Shown: positions 1 to 8,743 of the stretch, piece by piece
Position numbering within the stretch: the first letter of the stretch is position 1
How the letters are laid out: the number at the start of each line of letters is the position of its first letter
Source: an uncultured Porphyromonadaceae bacterium
GTDB taxonomy: Bacteria; Bacteroidota; Bacteroidia; Bacteroidales; Barnesiellaceae
DNA length: 64,000 nucleotides
Assembly: GCA_900538555.1 (NCBI GenBank)
Contig: UPYI01000017.1
Location: forward strand, 1 to 64,000
Direction of reading: 5' to 3'
Program-made: the position numbers and the translations under genes
The notes under the pieces: model-generated
Databases searched by the model: none
Told to the model about the DNA's origin: nothing
Seen by the model: only the letters and a program-made list of their open reading frames with translations

Positions 1-450
1 TATAGTATCTGGGGATACGACCGCGTCAATAATCTGGTATCGAGTTATTCCCGGGGTATGAATCCCTGCCCTGTCCCCAACGAGAAGGATGCGTATTATT
101 GCACCCGGTACACAAGCAAGGGCATGTGCGAGATCTGGAAAGTCAATCCTGAAACGGGCGTCGAGGAGGTGTTACTGTCACGTCCCGACCAAAGTTTTTC
201 TACGCCGAGGGTTTCGCCGGACGGTAAATGGATCGTCTGTACAGGAAACAGCCGCGGCAACACCGATATTTTTGTCATCGGTACGGACGGGAACATGTTC
301 ACGCAACTGACCTACCACCCGGGGAACGACTTGTCGCCGGTTTGGTCGCCCGACGGGAAAAGTATATATTTCCTGTCGCAACGGGGGAATCCGTCCGGGA
401 GATACAATATTTGGAAAATGGATTTCAATATCCACAATTCGCTGTTTTAA
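1..450 (+). CDS. TolB-like / PD40 beta-propeller protein, C-terminal part
   Basis: The reading frame is open from the first base to the TAA at 448-450, so only about the last 149 residues are seen and the start lies upstream of the window. It contains repeated PD40/TolB-type blades with SPDGK motifs (FSTPRVSPDGKW, then LSPVWSPDGKSIYF) followed by an IW.M strand. Such WD40-like propellers are usually periplasmic or outer-membrane-associated binding proteins, or the accessory domain of a peptidase. Without the N-terminus the exact family cannot be decided. It is followed after 42 bases by the first of two barrel-like envelope proteins and may share a transcript with them. Confidence 0.75.
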   Translation, partial: YSIWGYDRVNNLVSSYSRGMNPCPVPNEKDAYYCTRYTSKGMCEIWKVNPETGVEEVLLSRPDQSFSTPRVSPDGKWIVCTGNSRGNTDIFVIGTDGNMFTQLTYHPGNDLSPVWSPDGKSIYFLSQRGNPSGRYNIWKMDFNIHNSLF

Positions 451-492
451 TCGGGAAGAGTTCTTATTCCCATAATCTGATAATTAAAGGAA

Positions 493-1071
493 ATGATAAA
501 ACGTATTATTGTTGTTTGCCTGTGCGCCCTGATGTGGTGCGGCAATCCGGCTTTCGCACAATTTGCCGGTGGCGAAATGCCGTCTTCCCAAACAAAAAAA
601 CAGAAGAATACTACCCAAAGGGTATTCGCCAAAGGGTATAAAGGGTTTGCCGAACTCGGAATGGATGCCGGCACAGGTATCTCTGCGGGTATTTATACTT
701 CGCACGGCTACCAGTTCAATCCCTATCTTTACACCGGTGCCGGCATCGGGTTTAACGGGATATTCCTCGATGGAGAAGGTCTATATCTTCCGATATTCGC
801 CGAATGCCGGGTGAATATACTCAACCCGAACCGGTTCAGAAACACCCCGTTTGCCGGAGTCCGGGTAGGCGGGTCGGTTTTAGAAGATACACAAGGGTTT
901 TATTTCCATTTATTCTTAGGTTACCGGTTCCCGTTCCGAAAAGCCGGAAGATCGGCTTTTACGCTCAACCTCGGATATCAATTAGGAAACACTTATTATG
1001 ATGATTATAATGATTATTATACTGATGACTTCTTCCACATGTTCTCTCTGCGTTTCGGATTCGAATTTTAA
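493..1071 (+). CDS. Predicted outer-membrane barrel-like protein, copy 1
   Basis: 192 residues. It begins with a clear Sec signal peptide (basic MIKR, hydrophobic core, cut near AFA-QF). The mature part is rich in alternating aromatic and glycine residues (GYQFNPYLYTGAGIGF, FHLFLGYRFPF) and ends in Phe (LRFGFEF), the pattern of small outer-membrane beta-barrels. No enzyme motif is visible and I cannot name the family. The next gene is a close paralogue in tandem. The stretch encoding about residues 36-95 is almost identical at DNA level in both copies, while the C-terminal halves differ, which suggests recent duplication or gene conversion. Confidence 0.75.
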   Translation: MIKRIIVVCLCALMWCGNPAFAQFAGGEMPSSQTKKQKNTTQRVFAKGYKGFAELGMDAGTGISAGIYTSHGYQFNPYLYTGAGIGFNGIFLDGEGLYLPIFAECRVNILNPNRFRNTPFAGVRVGGSVLEDTQGFYFHLFLGYRFPFRKAGRSAFTLNLGYQLGNTYYDDYNDYYTDDFFHMFSLRFGFEF

Positions 1072-1094
1072 ATTGGAATAATTTTAGATATACG

Positions 1095-1649
1095 ATGAAA
1101 CGGTTATTAACCCTATGCTTCTGCGCCCTGATATGGTGCGGAAGCCCGGCTTTCGCACAATTCGCCGGTGGCGAAATGCCCTCTTCCAAAACCCAGAAAC
1201 AGAAGAATACCACCCAAAGGGTATTCACCAGAGGGTATAAAGGGTTTGCCGAACTCGGAATGGATGCCGGCACAGGTATCTCTGCGGGTATTTATACTTC
1301 GCACGGCTACCAGTTCAATCCCTATCTTTACACCGGTGCCGGCATCGGGTTCAACGGAATATTCATCGATGGAGACGAACTATATTTCCCGTTATTCACC
1401 GAATGCCGGATGAACCTACTCAACCCGAACCGGTTCAGAAACACCCCGTTTGCCGGAGTACAGATAGGCGGATTGATTATAGAAGACACAATAGGTTTTT
1501 ACGGACATCTGTTCTTCGGATACCGGTTTCCGTTCCGGAGTGCCGGGAAATCGGCTTTTACGTACAGTCTCGGATATCAATTTATTTATGATGATTATGA
1601 CGATGATTATTTCCACATGTTCTCTCTACGGCTCGGATTCGAATTTTAA
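1095..1649 (+). CDS. Predicted outer-membrane barrel-like protein, copy 2
   Basis: 184-residue paralogue of the gene 23 bases upstream, with the same signal peptide type (MKRLLTLCFCALIWC, cut after AFA), the same central block and the same aromatic terminus (LRLGFEF). Differences concentrate in the last 90 residues, where copy 2 is shorter near the Asp/Tyr-rich loop (YDDYDDDY against a longer version in copy 1). The shared central segment is nearly identical in nucleotides. Function is unknown; an envelope structural or porin-like role is an inference from composition and the C-terminal Phe. Confidence 0.75.
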   Translation: MKRLLTLCFCALIWCGSPAFAQFAGGEMPSSKTQKQKNTTQRVFTRGYKGFAELGMDAGTGISAGIYTSHGYQFNPYLYTGAGIGFNGIFIDGDELYFPLFTECRMNLLNPNRFRNTPFAGVQIGGLIIEDTIGFYGHLFFGYRFPFRSAGKSAFTYSLGYQFIYDDYDDDYFHMFSLRLGFEF

Positions 1650-1714
1650 GCCACGATTAATTCCACCCCAATAACCGGGAAGAGGAAACGGATCGCCCCA
1701 AACACAAAGAGGCA

Positions 1715-1785
1715 TGTCATCACGTCCAATCTAATGCACTGAGAAGGGGGTGCCTCAAAACTTTCGCTTTAAGGCATCCCCTTTC
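1715..1785 (-). repeat. Terminator-hairpin repeat, short copy
   Basis: Read on the minus strand, a hairpin (arms at 1771-1785 and 1743-1755, GGGGATGCCTT type) is followed by a short tail containing AGATTGGAC and TGATGACA. The tail matches the end of longer copies at 16745-16857, 21818-21982 and 53645-53800. It lies 80 bases after the stop of the minus-strand gene at 1865-2368, so the hairpin is probably that gene's intrinsic terminator. Confidence 0.6.
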
Positions 1786-1864
1786 ATTTAAAGCGGATAT
1801 TTCGATACGCCCCCGTTCGTTAATACGGAAAGCTCCGCCCAATCTCCTTTACCTAATAACCCTA

Positions 1865-2368
1865 CTATTTACGAGGCTGATTCGGACGATGATCTTTTTT
1901 CATCGGCTGGTGCTTGCGCATCTCCTCGCGACGTTCTTTTGCCTGCTTGACCTGCTTTTTCTCCATACTCTCGATCCGATATTCCAGATACTGGATGTAT
2001 TGCTCGGTAGAAAGCGTAGCGCGGAAAGCCTCGTTACGTTTCTGTTTGGCACTCTGCAACGACTTTTCTTTATTCGCTCTCGCCGCTTTTATCGCTTCTT
2101 TCTCGGCAACGGCGGCAGCTTTACGGTCGGCGATATATTGCTGGTCGGCAGCCTTCATATCGGCAACCTGCTTATCGGACAGGTTCAACTTTTTGACCAA
2201 CGCTTCGGACGGGAATACCCGTTCTTTTTTCTGTTTCATCGCACAATCGGGCAATGTACATTCAATTGCCTCCGGTTCTTTCACCGATTTTTTGTCTGTC
2301 TTTTTCGCAAATGCCGGCACTGCCATCAACGATAGCATCAAAACGGCAGAAATCAAATTCTTTCTCAT
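1865..2368 (-). CDS. Exported charged coiled-coil protein, Spy/DUF4890-like
   Basis: 167 residues with a signal peptide (MRKN, hydrophobic core, cut after AFA). The mature protein is Lys/Glu/Ala-rich and almost wholly helical. It contains LNLSDKQVADMKAADQQY near residue 60 and LSTEQYIQYLEYR near residue 120, the spacing of LTxxQ-type motifs in the Spy/CpxP-like and DUF4890 proteins of Bacteroidota. Those are small periplasmic helical proteins linked to envelope stress. One Cys pair (CTLPDC) sits just after the signal peptide. The extreme C-terminus is very basic (HQPMKKDHRPNQPRK). Assignment rests on motif spacing and composition only. Confidence 0.7.
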   Translation of the reverse strand: MRKNLISAVLMLSLMAVPAFAKKTDKKSVKEPEAIECTLPDCAMKQKKERVFPSEALVKKLNLSDKQVADMKAADQQYIADRKAAAVAEKEAIKAARANKEKSLQSAKQKRNEAFRATLSTEQYIQYLEYRIESMEKKQVKQAKERREEMRKHQPMKKDHRPNQPRK

Positions 2369-2618
2369 AACTTCAACAATTTACTATTTTTCTCTATAAA
2401 CAAAAACGATTCGTTTTTTTCTTATTCAGACCACCGGACAATAAGATAGTTTAATATGCGGCACGGAAAATTTTAAGATTTAACATTTTTAGAGATTTCA
2501 TTTAACTTTAAAAACAACATATTTTACACCAACCCGGCAGTTTTCGGCATCGAAAAGTTACCGATTTAAACTACACCCGAAGCAAACCTTCCGCTCCCTC
2601 TTTTTGAATAAAAAAAAC

Positions 2619-2649
2619 TTGACTTTCTATTTTATATTTCCTACATTTG
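2619..2649 (+). promoter_or_regulatory. Promoter of rarA
   Basis: TACATTTG at 2642-2649 matches the Bacteroidota -7 element TAnnTTTG. TTGAC at 2619-2623 lies about 20 bases upstream, in place of the -33 TTTG. The -7 box overlaps an alternative TTG start at 2647, which argues for the ATG at 2674 as the true rarA start. The rest of the 305-base gap from 2369 is AT-rich and shows nothing else. Confidence 0.6.
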
Positions 2650-2673
2650 CTAAACAAGAAAAGGGACAAATAT

Positions 2674-3948
2674 ATGTTGCAACCATTAGCCGAACGACTG
2701 AGACCCCAAAACCTCGACGAATACATCGGGCAAGAACATCTTGTCGGACAAGGGGCTATATTGCGCCGGATGATCGACTCGGGGCAAATCTCGTCGTTTA
2801 TCTTATGGGGACCTCCGGGGGTCGGGAAAACCACCCTCGCCCACATCATATCCACCCAGCTGGAAACCCCTTTCTACACATTAAGTGCCATCCACTCGGG
2901 CGTAAAAGACGTTCGCGATGTTTTAGACAAATGCAAAAGCGGCGGGCTGTTCCGAAAAACCCGCCCGATCCTGTTCATCGACGAAATACACCGGTTCAAC
3001 AAATCGCAACAGGATTCGTTATTAGGAGCGGTAGAGAACGGCACGGTAACCTTGATAGGCGCCACCACCGAAAACCCGTCGTTCGAAGTGATCCGTCCAT
3101 TGCTGTCGCGTTGCCAAGTATATGTCTTGAAATCGCTCGAAAAGAAAAATCTGGAACAACTGCTCGATCGTGCCATTCATCACGACTCCTATCTGAAAAC
3201 ACGCAACGTAGTCGTGGAAGAGACCGACGCCTTGTTCAGATATTCAGGCGGCGACGCACGCAAACTGTTGAATATCATTGATCTGATTTCCGGCGCGACA
3301 TCGGAGGAGGAATCGATCGTCATCAACGATGCGATCGTGACCGAACGGCTGCAACAGAATCCGTCGGCATACGATAAAAACGGAGAGATGCACTACGACA
3401 TCATCTCCGCCTTCATCAAGTCGATACGCGGCAGCGATCCCGACGCAGCGATCTATTGGCTTGCCCGCATGGTGGAGGGAGGCGAAGATCCGGCTTTCAT
3501 CGCCCGCCGGTTGGTCATCTCCGCCGCCGAGGACATCGGGCTCGCCAACCCGAATGCCCTGTTGCTCGCCAACGCCTGTTTCGACGCATTACAGAAAATC
3601 GGCTGGCCCGAAGGCAGGATCGTATTGGCGGAAACCACCATCTATCTGGCATCATCGCCCAAAAGCAATTCGGCATATAACGCCATCAACGACGCATTAG
3701 GCATCGTAAAAGAGACCGGAAACCTGCCGGTACCGCTCCATTTGCGCAACGCCCCCACTTCGTTGATGAAAGAATTGAACTACGGGAAAAACTACAAATA
3801 TGCCCACGACTATCCGGGGCACTTCGTCGAACAGCAATTCCTGCCCGACGAGTTGCAGGACCGCAGCCTGTGGCATCCGCAGGAAAACCCTTCGGAATCG
3901 AAACTGAAAGATTTTTTGGGTCGGCTTTGGAAGAAACGATTCAAATAA
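2674..3948 (+). CDS. rarA: Replication-associated recombination protein A (AAA+ ATPase)
   Basis: 424 residues from the ATG at 2674; an upstream TTG lies inside the promoter box and was not used. N-terminal PLAERLRP is the family hallmark. Walker A GPPGVGKTT is at residues 46-54, Walker B FIDE near 103, and sensor ATTENPSFE follows. The C-terminal half has the clamp-loader-like helical region and the MgsA_C tetramerisation part (SAYDKNGEMHYD, LRNAPTSLMKELNYGK). RarA/MgsA/WRNIP1 proteins act at stalled replication forks with SSB. The length is normal for the family. The gene appears monocistronic between a divergent exported-protein gene and serC. Confidence 0.95.
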   Translation: MLQPLAERLRPQNLDEYIGQEHLVGQGAILRRMIDSGQISSFILWGPPGVGKTTLAHIISTQLETPFYTLSAIHSGVKDVRDVLDKCKSGGLFRKTRPILFIDEIHRFNKSQQDSLLGAVENGTVTLIGATTENPSFEVIRPLLSRCQVYVLKSLEKKNLEQLLDRAIHHDSYLKTRNVVVEETDALFRYSGGDARKLLNIIDLISGATSEEESIVINDAIVTERLQQNPSAYDKNGEMHYDIISAFIKSIRGSDPDAAIYWLARMVEGGEDPAFIARRLVISAAEDIGLANPNALLLANACFDALQKIGWPEGRIVLAETTIYLASSPKSNSAYNAINDALGIVKETGNLPVPLHLRNAPTSLMKELNYGKNYKYAHDYPGHFVEQQFLPDELQDRSLWHPQENPSESKLKDFLGRLWKKRFK

Positions 3949-4003
3949 AGCCCAAACCGAATCGAGAGAGAGTATATATAATTTTAACAAAAAAACCATT
4001 TTT

Positions 4004-5071
4004 ATGAAAAAACACAATTTCTATGCAGGTCCGTCTATTCTCAGCGAGTACACGATCAGAAACACAGCCGACGCAGTTCTGAACTTCGCAGGTACAGGAT
4101 TGTCGATTTTGGAAGTATCTCACCGCGGGAAAGAGTTCACCGCCGTAATAGAAGAAGCGAATGCTCTCATTAAAGAACTGTTGGAAATACCGCAAGGCTA
4201 CGAAGTACTGTTCCTCGGAGGCGGTGCCAGCATGCAGTTCTGTATGTTACCTTTCAACTTGTTGAAAACGAAAGCAGCCTACCTCGAAACCGGTACATGG
4301 GCTACGAATGCTATCAAAGAAGCCAAACTGTTCGGCGAAGTGGATGTAGTTGCCTCTTCGAAAGATGCCAATTTCAGCTATATCCCCAAAAACTATACCG
4401 TGCCCGAAGACGTGGATTATTTCCACTTCACTTCCAATAATACGATCTACGGAACGGAAATGCGCTTCGATCCCGATGTGAAAGTGCCTTTGGTTGCCGA
4501 CATGTCGTCCGACATTTTCTCCCGTCCGATCGACATCTCGAAATACGATGCCATTTATGCGGGGGCACAAAAGAACCTCGCCCCCTCGGGTGTCACGATC
4601 GTTATCATAAAAGAGGACGCTCTGGGCAAAGTCGATCGTCAGATACCGACCATGCTCGACTACCGCACGCATGTGAAAAAAGGCTCGATGTTCAATACTC
4701 CGCCGTGTCTGCCTATCTACTCGGCTCTGCAAACCTTGAAATACTACAAACAGATGGGCGGCATCAAAGTCATGGAAAAAATGGACCTCGAAAAAGCCGC
4801 TATCTTATACGACGCAATCGATTCGAGCAAAATGTTCGTTGGTACAGCTGCACCCGAAGACCGTTCGATCATGAATGTCTGCTTCGTCATGAAAGACGAA
4901 TACAAAGAACTGGAAAGCGAATTTATCGAATTTGCCACTTCGCAAGGCATGGTCGGTATCAAAGGACACCGTTCGGTGGGCGGATTCCGCGCTTCGATCT
5001 ACAACGCCATGCCCAAATCGAGCGTAGAGGCGTTGGTAGCTACAATGAAAGAATTCGAAAGAAAACATTAA
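4004..5071 (+). CDS. serC: Phosphoserine aminotransferase
   Basis: 355 residues, class-V aminotransferase fold. It converts 3-phosphohydroxypyruvate plus glutamate to O-phosphoserine and 2-oxoglutarate, the second step of serine synthesis. Visible hallmarks are HNFYAGPSIL at the start, the phosphate-binding stretch FLGGGASMQF near 75-84, and the PLP Schiff-base Lys190 in AGAQKNLAPSG. GHRSVGGFRASIYNA lies near the C-terminus and binds substrate. The length matches bacterial SerC. serA starts 20 bases downstream on the same strand, so the two steps are probably co-transcribed. Confidence 0.97.
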   Translation: MKKHNFYAGPSILSEYTIRNTADAVLNFAGTGLSILEVSHRGKEFTAVIEEANALIKELLEIPQGYEVLFLGGGASMQFCMLPFNLLKTKAAYLETGTWATNAIKEAKLFGEVDVVASSKDANFSYIPKNYTVPEDVDYFHFTSNNTIYGTEMRFDPDVKVPLVADMSSDIFSRPIDISKYDAIYAGAQKNLAPSGVTIVIIKEDALGKVDRQIPTMLDYRTHVKKGSMFNTPPCLPIYSALQTLKYYKQMGGIKVMEKMDLEKAAILYDAIDSSKMFVGTAAPEDRSIMNVCFVMKDEYKELESEFIEFATSQGMVGIKGHRSVGGFRASIYNAMPKSSVEALVATMKEFERKH

Positions 5072-5091
5072 CCGTCTAAACAATCTACACT

Positions 5092-6012
5092 ATGAAAGTA
5101 TTGGTAGCCACAGAGAAACCTTTTGCCGCAGTTGCCGTAAAAGGAATCAAGGAAGCCCTCGAATCCGCCGGAATCGAAATGGCTTTATTGGAGAAATATG
5201 CGCAAAAGCAAGAATTGCTGGATGCGGTGAAAGATGCCGACGGACTGATTATCCGCAGCGATATTGTCGATGCCGAAGTATTGGCTGCCGCCGACCGGTT
5301 GAAAATCGTCGTTCGTGCAGGTGCCGGATACGATAATGTAGACCTCGAAGCAGCAACCGCCAAAGGCGTATGCGTGATGAATACACCGGGACAGAACTCC
5401 AATGCCGTTGCCGAACTGGTATTCGGTATGGCAGTGATGATGGTGCGCAATATGTACAACGGCACATCGGGCACAGAATTGAAAGGCAAAAAATTAGGTA
5501 TTCATGCCTACGGTCAGGTAGGGCGGAACGTTGCCCGTATCGCCAAAGGCTTCGGCATGGAAGTCTACGCTTTCGACCCCTATTGTTCCGACGCTGCCAT
5601 GCTTGCCGACGGTGTCACTCCGCTTCATTGTGTAGAAGAACTGTACACCACCTGCCCGATCGTATCGCTTCACATCCCGGCAACCGCCGAAACCAAGAAA
5701 TCGATCAACTACGAACTGATGAGCAAAATGCCCAAAGGTGCATTGTTGCTGAACACGGCTCGCAAAGAGGTGATCGACGAAGAGGGTCTGGCACGCATCT
5801 TGGAAGAACGTCCCGATTTCCGTTACGCTGCCGACGTGGCTCCTGCCATTGCCGAAACGCTGAACGCCCAATTCGCCGGACGTGTATTCTTCACTCCGAA
5901 AAAAATGGGAGCACAGACCTCCGAAGCGAATATCAATGCAGGTATTGCCGCAGCCAAACAATCTGCCGGATTCTTGAAAGAGGGTATCGACCGCTTCCGG
6001 GTGAACAAATAG
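5092..6012 (+). CDS. serA: D-3-phosphoglycerate dehydrogenase, short Bacteroidales type
   Basis: 306 residues; oxidises 3-phosphoglycerate to phosphohydroxypyruvate with NAD. The substrate loop VRAGAGYDNVD is present, as is a Rossmann motif AYGQVGRNVA and the catalytic Arg (NTARKEV, R224). The usual His of TPHxGAST is absent: the sequence reads TPKKMGAQT with Lys270/271, and the Glu-Pro motif after DV is also altered. From memory, this Lys form is the rule in Bacteroidales and in Entamoeba SerA, so it is a real subtype rather than decay. No ACT or ASB domain is present, so the feedback control of long SerA forms is not expected. It follows serC directly. Confidence 0.9.
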   Translation: MKVLVATEKPFAAVAVKGIKEALESAGIEMALLEKYAQKQELLDAVKDADGLIIRSDIVDAEVLAAADRLKIVVRAGAGYDNVDLEAATAKGVCVMNTPGQNSNAVAELVFGMAVMMVRNMYNGTSGTELKGKKLGIHAYGQVGRNVARIAKGFGMEVYAFDPYCSDAAMLADGVTPLHCVEELYTTCPIVSLHIPATAETKKSINYELMSKMPKGALLLNTARKEVIDEEGLARILEERPDFRYAADVAPAIAETLNAQFAGRVFFTPKKMGAQTSEANINAGIAAAKQSAGFLKEGIDRFRVNK

Positions 6013-6049
6013 TTCCGGTCGGAATACGTCAATAAAAGGGAGACAGGAG

Positions 6050-6204
6050 GCGGTTCGGCATAATCAATTCGTGAAACTTCGTTTCCCGTTTGCTTCTGCT
6101 CTCACCTTTCACTATCTTTGGATAAGATAAGATGCGGTTCGGCATAATCAATTCGTGAAACTTTGTTTCCCGTTTGCTTCTGCTCTCACCTTTCACTATC
6201 TTTG
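6050..6204 (+). repeat. Tandem promoter-bearing repeat, two copies
   Basis: Two 71-base copies (6050-6120 and 6134-6204, period 84) share almost every base, starting GCGGTTCGGCATAATC and ending ACTATCTTTG. Each ends in a near-perfect Bacteroidota promoter: TTTG at 6089-6092 and 6173-6176, then 20 bases, then TATCTTTG at 6113-6120 and 6197-6204. Both point at the flavodiiron gene. Related copies lie at about 9239, 40101, 43325, 60975 and 63196. Confidence 0.8.
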
Positions 6205-6246
6205 TCGCGCGATTTTTCTTTGAATGTAAAGAAATAAATCGTGCGA
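6205..6246 (+). promoter_or_regulatory. Inverted repeat at the flavodiiron-gene start site
   Basis: Directly after the second TATCTTTG box, TCGCGCGATTT and a TTCTTT arm are mirrored by AAAGAA and AAATCGTGCGA around a short loop. With transcription expected near 6211, the repeat covers the start site and early leader. It could be an operator for a redox regulator or an mRNA hairpin; the sequence alone does not decide. Confidence 0.45.
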
Positions 6247-6273
6247 CAATTGTTTTTACAGAAAAATACCGAT

Positions 6274-7464
6274 ATGAGAAAATCCGAATTTGTAGACAAC
6301 ATCCACTATGTTGGTGTAAACGACCGCACAAAAACATTATTCGAGTCGTTATGGCCTCTGCCGTACGGCGTATCTTACAACGCCTATCTGATCGACGACG
6401 AAAAGACGGCATTGATCGACACGGTAGACATCGCATACGCCGACCGCTTGATCGAAAACGTCCAAAACATTCTGGGCGGACGCACTCTCGATTATTTGGT
6501 AATCCACCACATGGAACCGGATCACTCTGCCGCTATCGGCATTCTTCGCTCGATCTACCCCGACATGATACTCGTCGGCAATGCCAAAACCCTCGATATG
6601 GTAAAAGGATATTACGGCATAGACTGCCGCACCTTGACCGTGAAAGACGGTGAGACGCTCTCTTTCGGGAAACTGGAACTGACATTCGCCCTCACCCCGA
6701 TGGTGCATTGGCCCGAGACCATGATGAGCTACTGCCCCCAAAGACAGTTGTTGTTTGCCGGCGACGCATTCGGATGCTTCGGGGCTTTGGACGGTGGCAT
6801 CACCGACCGGGAACTCGAACTGGAAAAATATTGGAACGAAATGTACCGCTACTATTCCAATATCGTCGGGAAATACGGCGCACCGGTACAAGCCGCATTG
6901 AAAAAACTGGCAGGCATCCCCGTACAGACGATCTGTTCCACCCACGGTCCGATATGGCAGGAACAGGTAGAGAAAGTGATCGGACTCTACAACACCATGA
7001 GCCTGTACCAAGCGGAAAAAGGGGTTGTCATCGCATACGGCAGCATGTACGGTCATACCGAAGCGGTAGCGGAGGAGATTGCCGCACAACTGCGCCAAGC
7101 TGGCATTTCGCCCGTAATCGTACACAACGTATCGTATGTACACGAATCGTACATACTCCGCGACATATTCCGTTACGACACGTTGATTCTGGGAGGTCCG
7201 ACATACAACGGCGAACTGTTCCCGCCGATCGCCCACCTCACCCACGCCATTGCCTCGCGGGGAATCAAACAACGTAAATTCGGTTGCTTCGGTTCATACA
7301 CATGGGCAGGAGTCAATATCAAACGGCTCACCGCTTTCGCCGAAGAGATGGGTTGGCAGACCGCCGAAAATCCGGTTGAGATCAAGCAAGGCTTCTCCGC
7401 CGACGACAAAGAACAGTGCGCCGTATTCGCCCGCAGTATCGCCGAGCTGGTGAACCGGAAATAA
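6274..7464 (+). CDS. Flavodiiron protein (O2/NO reductase, FprA-like)
   Basis: 396 residues from the ATG at 6274; an upstream GTG would start inside the inverted repeat. The N-terminal metallo-beta-lactamase-like domain keeps the full diiron set: H79, E81, D83 in HHMEPDH, H145 in MVHWPE, D164 in AGDAFG, and H224 in STHGPIW. The C-terminal flavodoxin domain begins VVIAYGSMYGHTE (FMN phosphate loop) near residue 250 and includes LGGPTYNGELF. Such enzymes reduce O2 to water or NO to N2O in the cytoplasm of anaerobes, with rubredoxin or similar as donor. No rubredoxin domain is fused. A double promoter repeat lies upstream. Confidence 0.93.
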   Translation: MRKSEFVDNIHYVGVNDRTKTLFESLWPLPYGVSYNAYLIDDEKTALIDTVDIAYADRLIENVQNILGGRTLDYLVIHHMEPDHSAAIGILRSIYPDMILVGNAKTLDMVKGYYGIDCRTLTVKDGETLSFGKLELTFALTPMVHWPETMMSYCPQRQLLFAGDAFGCFGALDGGITDRELELEKYWNEMYRYYSNIVGKYGAPVQAALKKLAGIPVQTICSTHGPIWQEQVEKVIGLYNTMSLYQAEKGVVIAYGSMYGHTEAVAEEIAAQLRQAGISPVIVHNVSYVHESYILRDIFRYDTLILGGPTYNGELFPPIAHLTHAIASRGIKQRKFGCFGSYTWAGVNIKRLTAFAEEMGWQTAENPVEIKQGFSADDKEQCAVFARSIAELVNRK

Positions 7465-7530
7465 ACGCCCATACGCCGCATTTATTATCCGCAGAGACCG
7501 TGCACCCTACATTAAACAGAAAGATTATTT

Positions 7531-8718
7531 ATGGAATCTATCAAAAACATATTCAGAATCGGACGCGGTCCGTCGAGCAGCCATACGATGGCACCCCGGC
7601 GGGCAGCCATGATGTTTGCGGAGAAACACCCGCAAGCACCCAAATTCAGAGTATCGCTCTACGGCAGCCTTGCCGCTACCGGCACCGGACACATGACCGA
7701 TGTCGCCATACTCGATATCCTTTCGCCCATCGCCCCGACCGAAATACGCTGGAATCCCAAAGTATTCCTACCGGAGCATCCGAACGGCATGACTTTCGAA
7801 GTCGTGAATGAACACGACGAAGTCGCCGACTCGTGGACCGTATTCAGCACCGGAGGGGGAGCATTGAGTTGCGACGAAAACAAAGAGGTGTACGACATGA
7901 ACACGATGCACGATATTCTCGCGTGGTGCGACCGTACCGGACGCGCCTTTTGGGAATACGTGGAAATCTGCGAAGGCGCGGATATCTGGGACTACCTCAA
8001 AGAGGTGTGGGCAACCATGCAGGATGCCATACATCGCGGTCTTGCCAACGAAGGTGTGCTTCCGGGCGGATTGGGAGTACGCCGCAAGGCATGCGACTAC
8101 CTGACCCGCGCACAAGGATATTCGGGATCGTTGAAGAACCGCGGGCATATCTACGCATACGCCCTTGCGTGCAGCGAGGAGAATGCAGCCGGCGGTATCA
8201 TTGTCACCGCTCCCACATGCGGATCGTGCGGTGTATTGCCTTCGGCACTCTACCACTTGAAAAAAAGCCGGGAATTTCCCGAATCGCGGCTGATACGGGC
8301 TATTGCCACTGCCGGGCTGTTCGGTAACGTAGTAAAACGGAATGCCTCCATATCGGGTGCGGAAGTAGGTTGTCAAGGCGAAGTCGGCGTAGCTTGCGCC
8401 ATGGCTGCCGCCGCTACCTGTCAAGTTTTCGGCGGTACGATATTCCAAATCGAATACGCTGCCGAAATGGGATTGGAACACCACTTGGGACTGACTTGCG
8501 ACCCCGTATGCGGACTGGTACAGATTCCCTGCATCGAACGGAACGCATTTGCGGCAACACGCGCGTTCGATGCCAATACCTACGCCATGTTTACCGACGG
8601 ACACCACCGGGTCGATTTCGATAAGGCGGTACGGGTAATGCGCGAAACCGGAAAAGACCTGCCGAGCCTTTACAAAGAGACCTCGGAAGGCGGTCTTGCC
8701 AAACGATATAACGATTAA
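7531..8718 (+). CDS. sdaA: L-serine dehydratase, iron-sulfur type, single chain
   Basis: 395 residues. It deaminates L-serine to pyruvate and ammonia using a [4Fe-4S] cluster. The beta domain starts with IGRGPSSSHTMAP near residue 9 and the alpha domain follows from about 160. Cluster cysteines are visible in TAPTCGSCG and LTCDPVCGLVQ, with a third conserved Cys in GCQGEVGVACAM. The length fits the fused alpha-beta form. It lies 66 bases after the flavodiiron gene and 25 bases before a small acidic protein. The oxygen-labile cluster makes its position next to an O2 reductase suggestive, but that link is inference. Confidence 0.93.
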   Translation: MESIKNIFRIGRGPSSSHTMAPRRAAMMFAEKHPQAPKFRVSLYGSLAATGTGHMTDVAILDILSPIAPTEIRWNPKVFLPEHPNGMTFEVVNEHDEVADSWTVFSTGGGALSCDENKEVYDMNTMHDILAWCDRTGRAFWEYVEICEGADIWDYLKEVWATMQDAIHRGLANEGVLPGGLGVRRKACDYLTRAQGYSGSLKNRGHIYAYALACSEENAAGGIIVTAPTCGSCGVLPSALYHLKKSREFPESRLIRAIATAGLFGNVVKRNASISGAEVGCQGEVGVACAMAAAATCQVFGGTIFQIEYAAEMGLEHHLGLTCDPVCGLVQIPCIERNAFAATRAFDANTYAMFTDGHHRVDFDKAVRVMRETGKDLPSLYKETSEGGLAKRYND

Positions 8719-8743
8719 AAAAACTCTATAAACCGACGAAAAC

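Noticed and set aside
2647..2673. TTG start for rarA nine codons upstream
   Set aside because: It overlaps the -7 promoter box TACATTTG, so it would precede the transcription start.
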